Part shown: positions 59,933 to 64,000 of the stretch, in pieces
Layout of the letters: the number at the start of each line of letters is the position of its first letter
Numbering within the stretch: the stretch's first letter is position 1
Assembly: GCA_009731375.1 (NCBI GenBank)
Contig: BJOX01000167.1
Span: forward strand, 202,843-266,842
Direction of reading: 5' to 3'
Origin: Paulinella micropora
Lineage: Eukaryota > Cercozoa > Imbricatea > Euglyphida
Length of the DNA stretch: 64,000 nucleotides
Made by a program: the position numbers and the translations under genes
The notes under the pieces: generated by a model
What the model was told of the DNA's origin: nothing
What the model saw: the letters and a program-made list of their open reading frames with translations, nothing else
Databases searched by the model: none

Positions 59933-61085
59933 GCTTATTACGCTCCCCGTCCTGGCCAAGTACGAGTCCTCTCACCATCTTTGCCTTCGGACGGATGCTA
60001 GCCAAATAGGCATCGGGGGTGCCCTTCACACTGGCCCTGACCGCGACGCCCCGGTTATCCAATACTTTTCTCTCAAGTTCACAGACACGCAAACCCGCTG
60101 GGCGACCTACGTGCGAGAAGCCTATGACGTAATTTACGGAGTTCAGCAGTGCCGCTACTACATCGATGCCAGCGACCACGAACTCACTATCGTCACCGAT
60201 CACCGACCACTCTTGTGGTTATGGCACGCTCGCAGCCCCATGGTCGTCGGATGGGATCTGGAAAATCTTCAGACGATCCGCTTTAAGGTCGAATACCTAC
60301 CCGGTAAACAAAACCTCCTTCCGGATGGATTGTCCCGTGTCCCCTGCATAAGCCCAGGCGCCCCGACTCTCATCGGTGAAGCCGAAGCCACCCTACAGCT
60401 CCTCGTAACCATTCCATTGCCCAAAGCAGGCTCTACTCTCTGGCTCGCCGTCGAAGGCACACATGCTGCTTTGGAAACGAAACTCAAGTCTCTCTTCTGC
60501 CGCATCATCCGCGCCGGCCCAATACTACGAAGCATTCAAGCCCCGTGGGACCTAGCTATTGTCATTCCCTCCGCTGAACGCTCTCCGGCCGTCGCACGTG
60601 ACATGTTCGCCCTTCGTAAGCCATTTGCCCTGCTCATGCCGCAAGACCTTGTCCACTGCGTCCCAGACGATACACTCCCACAAGAGGCCGTCGAGACGTG
60701 TCGTAAGATTTTATTTCTTGACGACAACTTAGTGTGGCTAGTCTTTGGCCTCGGCATGGAACAACATTATATATACTCTCTTGTCGCTACTTCGCACGCT
60801 CCTCGCGTCACGCGCCAACAAATCATGGACGCACAAAGACAAGACACTCTCACAGCCCCTCTCTGGACCGATGACGTCTCTACCGTCTCCGCCGGATCAA
60901 CAGAACTGACCCTTCGTCAGGGCCTTGCCGTCCTCGCCGACGCCAAACAGTCAACACTGAAGATCTACGTTTCAGAGCAGCTGCGCCACCCGCTGGATCA
61001 ACTACGCCCACTTGATGCAGAATCACGCCAAAACGCCGACACTCGTCCCCTTCATCAAGGAGCGCTATATTTGGTTCCGTACTGA
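58990..61085 (+). pseudogene. pol: Gypsy reverse transcriptase and RNase H, frameshifted
   Basis: 58990-59667 carries the RT palm with YLDD at residues 182-185. A frame change at about 59600-59650 moves to 59493-61085: the connection (ILGKKCNKKGIAADTAKID, VRSVLGMTNFIQ), then RNase H with LCLRTDASQIGIGGALH, REAYDVIYGVQQCRYYI, TDHRPLLWLWH and LPDGLSR, the usual Ty3/Gypsy order. RT and RNase H copy element RNA into DNA. The frame change is present in all three A copies, so it predates the duplication. A tether region follows RNase H. Confidence 0.85.
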
Positions 61086-61965
61086 CGGCACGGATATTAT
61101 GCACGCTGATGTCCTCGCCGCCCTCCGCGACTGCCACTTTTGCCAACTGGTCCACGCCCGCCTCACCCTCAACCACAGCCGCTACTCTTCGCTGAAGTGG
61201 AGCAGTCAAGGTCAAGGCATCGGCATCGATCATATGCACGTCGGCACTCCGGGCGTTGCTTTTCAGTATATCCTGACGATCATCGATCTCTTCTCATGAT
61301 TTCTTCAATTCATCCCCTGCATCTCTACCACAGCCGAAGAAACAGTTGAGATCATCCTCAACCGATGGGCATACATATTTGGTTTTCCGGAGTCCATCTT
61401 CTCCGACTACCACAGCTCGTTTGTAGGTACATTAGCCAAACGCTTCTGCAGTGAGGCCGGCCTCGACTGGCTGACCACCACACCCTACTCACACCACCAA
61501 CTCGGCTTCGTGGAATGCCGGCACAAGGCGATCCGCACCGCAATTCAATCTCTACCCAAGGCAGACAAATCGAACTGGCCTAGCACCATCCCATCCCTCT
61601 CCTTCGCCCAAAAGACCTATGTGTCCACGGCTAGGTACAACCGCCTTTGAGGGTATGTTGGCACGCAAACCTCGGTGCACACTGGACTTTTTCGATTCCT
61701 CGGAGATCATTACTGCCCGCGCCTCCGCCTCAAGCGCCGCTCTCGACGCTTCCTCTACGCTTTCGCTTCAATCTTCAGAGCAGATCGAACTACTACGCCA
61801 CGCTCGCGCTGCAGTCACGGCGTATATCAGCACGTACACAGACGTCTCCCGCGCCCGATCTGTTGCTCAGAAGAACAAGGGCCGCCGCAAAGCCGTTAAG
61901 GAGTGGAAGGTTGGCGACACCGTCACCGTCTACCGCCCTAAACCCTGAAACAAGGCATCCCTGCC
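61012..61965 (+). pseudogene. pol: Gypsy integrase, broken by one stop and frame changes
   Basis: 61012-61299 has the zinc-binding end (CHFC) and first catalytic Asp (GIDHMHVG, then ILTIIDLFS). TGA at 61297-61299 interrupts it. The same frame continues with SIFSDYHSSFVGTL (second Asp) and GFVECRHKAIRTAI (Glu), then stops at 61648. The frame at 61619 carries on with TTAFEGMLARKPR and WKVGDTVTVYRP, typical of the end of Gypsy integrases. It would integrate the cDNA; this copy cannot. Confidence 0.8.
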
Positions 61966-61975
61966 NNNNNNNNNN

Positions 61976-62528
61976 AGTCTGCTTTAAGCTCCGCCACCTC
62001 AAGACCAATAGGATATTGAAACGGATCGACCGTTCACACCTCTTTCCGCACACCGCCCCCACTCATGGCGTCGCCCCGCTCAACCCAGTCGCAGTGGACG
62101 ACTATGATGACGACACTGTCAACTACACCACCGGTGAAGTCGTTGCCTTCATCGACCGTAACCAAGTCAAACTTGGCACCGTTTTGGACGAGGATCCGGA
62201 AGACGAGGAGGATGACCTCGTGGTCCATCAGCTTGGTATCACCTCGGACACCAACCCCCTCTTCCGCCCCATCTACGAAGACACAAAGGACAAAGCTACC
62301 ATTCACAGTTGGAGTAAACCCCTGACTTTCTCGAAGCCCCTCCTGTTCGATATCACCAACGATCAAGTCGTTCATCGACACATCGCATGGCGTCCATTCA
62401 AAAAGATCAAGGACAAAGGCCGACTCTCCGCTAACGTTCTTAAGCGTCTTCGAGGTACCTTCATCACCGGCGAATCCTTCCCGCTTCATGTCTTCCAGAA
62501 GGGCAAGCAAGCTCAGTCCAAGGAGTAG
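61976..62528 (+). pseudogene. pol: C-terminal tail of Gypsy Pol
   Basis: After a 10-N gap the frame reads FKLRHLKTNRILKRIDRSHL, like the small beta-barrel after integrase. A long acidic linker (DEDPEDEEDDL) and a basic end (FKKIKDKGRLSANVLKRLRG) follow, with a stop at 62526-62528. No chromodomain signature was recognised. Confidence 0.6.
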
Positions 62529-62822
62529 CCACCCCCTATCACTCTCAAGTGGGTTTTACCCATCGTAATGGCTTCACCCGCCCTCCCGCCCAGCGCTTTT
62601 CCCACTTGAACCGTCATCGTCCCTAGAAATATTACGCCATGACCGGCGTACTCATGTAAGTCCTTGATCGCCTCTTGTGCCTGCAGGTCAACGATTATTC
62701 TCACCGAACTTGAACCCCTCAGTGGTTATATCGGCACGGCATACTTGGTGCTTCATTGGTTCATCTCGGCTTTGTGATCCCGGCCACCTAATTTTCTATG
62801 GCTCGACATCGCCTCCCGATAT
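62529..62822. other. 3' flank of the Gypsy-like element
   Basis: Non-coding. TCAAGTGGG at about 62546 and CCCACTTGA at about 62600 form an inverted repeat. The 3' LTR could begin here or inside the following gap; no matching sequence was found upstream of 47.5 kb. Confidence 0.4.
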
Positions 62823-63496
62823 NNNNNNNNNNNNNNNNNNNNNNNNNNNNNNNNNNNNNNNNNNNNNNNNNNNNNNNNNNNNNNNNNNNNNNNNNNNNNN
62901 NNNNNNNNNNNNNNNNNNNNNNNNNNNNNNNNNNNNNNNNNNNNNNNNNNNNNNNNNNNNNNNNNNNNNNNNNNNNNNNNNNNNNNNNNNNNNNNNNNNN
63001 NNNNNNNNNNNNNNNNNNNNNNNNNNNNNNNNNNNNNNNNNNNNNNNNNNNNNNNNNNNNNNNNNNNNNNNNNNNNNNNNNNNNNNNNNNNNNNNNNNNN
63101 NNNNNNNNNNNNNNNNNNNNNNNNNNNNNNNNNNNNNNNNNNNNNNNNNNNNNNNNNNNNNNNNNNNNNNNNNNNNNNNNNNNNNNNNNNNNNNNNNNNN
63201 NNNNNNNNNNNNNNNNNNNNNNNNNNNNNNNNNNNNNNNNNNNNNNNNNNNNNNNNNNNNNNNNNNNNNNNNNNNNNNNNNNNNNNNNNNNNNNNNNNNN
63301 NNNNNNNNNNNNNNNNNNNNNNNNNNNNNNNNNNNNNNNNNNNNNNNNNNNNNNNNNNNNNNNNNNNNNNNNNNNNNNNNNNNNNNNNNNNNNNNNNNNN
63401 NNNNNNNNNNNNNNNNNNNNNNNNNNNNNNNNNNNNNNNNNNNNNNNNNNNNNNNNNNNNNNNNNNNNNNNNNNNNNNNNNNNNNNNNNNNNNNNN
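62823..63496. other. assembly gap of 674 N, followed by a G homopolymer
   Basis: Followed by about 24 G at 63497-63520. ORFs spanning it are artefacts. Confidence 0.99.
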
Positions 63497-63520
63497 GGGG
63501 GGGGGGGGGGGGGGGGGGGG

Positions 63521-64000
63521 AGCTATCAGACTGAGCACCTTAACGAACGGCCAAAACCTTTACAGTTGATAAAACACTCTTCAGTTTTGACAGGTTCATT
63601 AGATTCTCCTCTGAACGACGTTTCGACTCGTGACTTCACTAACTAGTTTTTGATTTCGTTCAGAAATGATTTCAAACGATCAGTTCAAAGTTCTCTTTAG
63701 CTATTGCCATTTTCCCCATTCGTATTATCTTTTACCCTGATTTCCCGTGAAACACGTTTTAAGGTAAATTTTAGGACAAGGACTGAATACACAGAAGAAC
63801 GCAATACTTTTCCGTTCCAAGTCATTTTTGCCTTGAGGCTTCCCAAATCAATTTGGGGAATTTTCAAGTCCAACAACCCAATAACTATATCAGTTTATAA
63901 TTGTTTACTTGAAGACTCGCGACACTATCCGTTTGAGAACAGGAGACATCACAATCTACGTTCTACACTTGATCGTACGTTGCACCCAAGCCTGCAATGA
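63521..64000. other. no convincing gene; one unrecognised open frame
   Basis: Plus-strand frame 63704-64000 is open for 98 codons (from MPFSPFVLSFTL), with the TGA as the last bases of the window. It resembles no family I know and may be chance in AT-rich DNA. Confidence 0.25.

Overview
This is nuclear DNA of a eukaryote with many GT-AG introns, a tRNA-derived SINE family, two kinds of LTR retrotransposon, two non-LTR retrotransposons with a restriction-endonuclease-like (REL) domain, a Tc1/mariner-type hairpin element, and a very high load of simple repeats. I cannot place the species. An algal or other protist genome fits best, but an invertebrate is not excluded. Eight runs of N mark assembly gaps, six of them touching long G homopolymers. 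No bacterial operon, CRISPR or rRNA feature is visible.

Layout. 0-9.1 kb: GATA, TATG/ACAT and TGTAA satellites that change strand polarity several times. They contain a 5'-truncated REL-type LINE (minus strand) between two GATA arrays and a 1,259-bp non-autonomous element with TA target duplication. 9.1-11.4 kb: trinucleotide arrays with a 173-bp retroposon-like repeat. 11.995-13.82 kb: a seven-exon C2H2 zinc-finger gene whose exon phases close. 14.85-26.0 kb: Copia-type LTR retrotransposons. One nearly complete but frameshifted element (gag-PR-IN-RT-RH, LTRs at 15864-16104 and 24540-24782) has CCCH fingers in Gag. A related diverged gag fragment follows it and a diverged solo LTR precedes it. 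26.8-27.9 kb: SINEs with TTA tails. 27.9-28.8 kb: the last two exons of a leucine-rich-repeat gene, with a duplicated last exon. 29-30.4 kb: local tandem duplications.

30.5-40.3 kb: a long plus-strand multi-exon locus. In order it carries an OTU-type cysteine protease domain, a Ulp1/C48-type cysteine protease domain, tandemly copied exons separated by introns made of TATATC repeats, an SAM-methyltransferase domain, Pro/Ala/Ser-rich copied exons and a basic segment. Most junctions keep phase; two apparent one-base slips lie in G runs. I treat it as one gene, possibly two. No transposase was seen beside it.

42.8-47.05 kb: a minus-strand gene of about 17 short exons encoding a coiled coil that ends in an arginine-serine (RS) domain and then heptads resembling the RNA polymerase II CTD.

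47.5-62.5 kb: a Ty3/Gypsy-like element broken by frameshifts. Its 1,286-bp RT segment occurs three times and alternates with two copies of a 3,158-bp minus-strand LINE remnant (A-B-A-B-A, period exactly 4,444 bp). This is either a very recent rearrangement or an assembly artefact. The last 1.5 kb is mostly gap.
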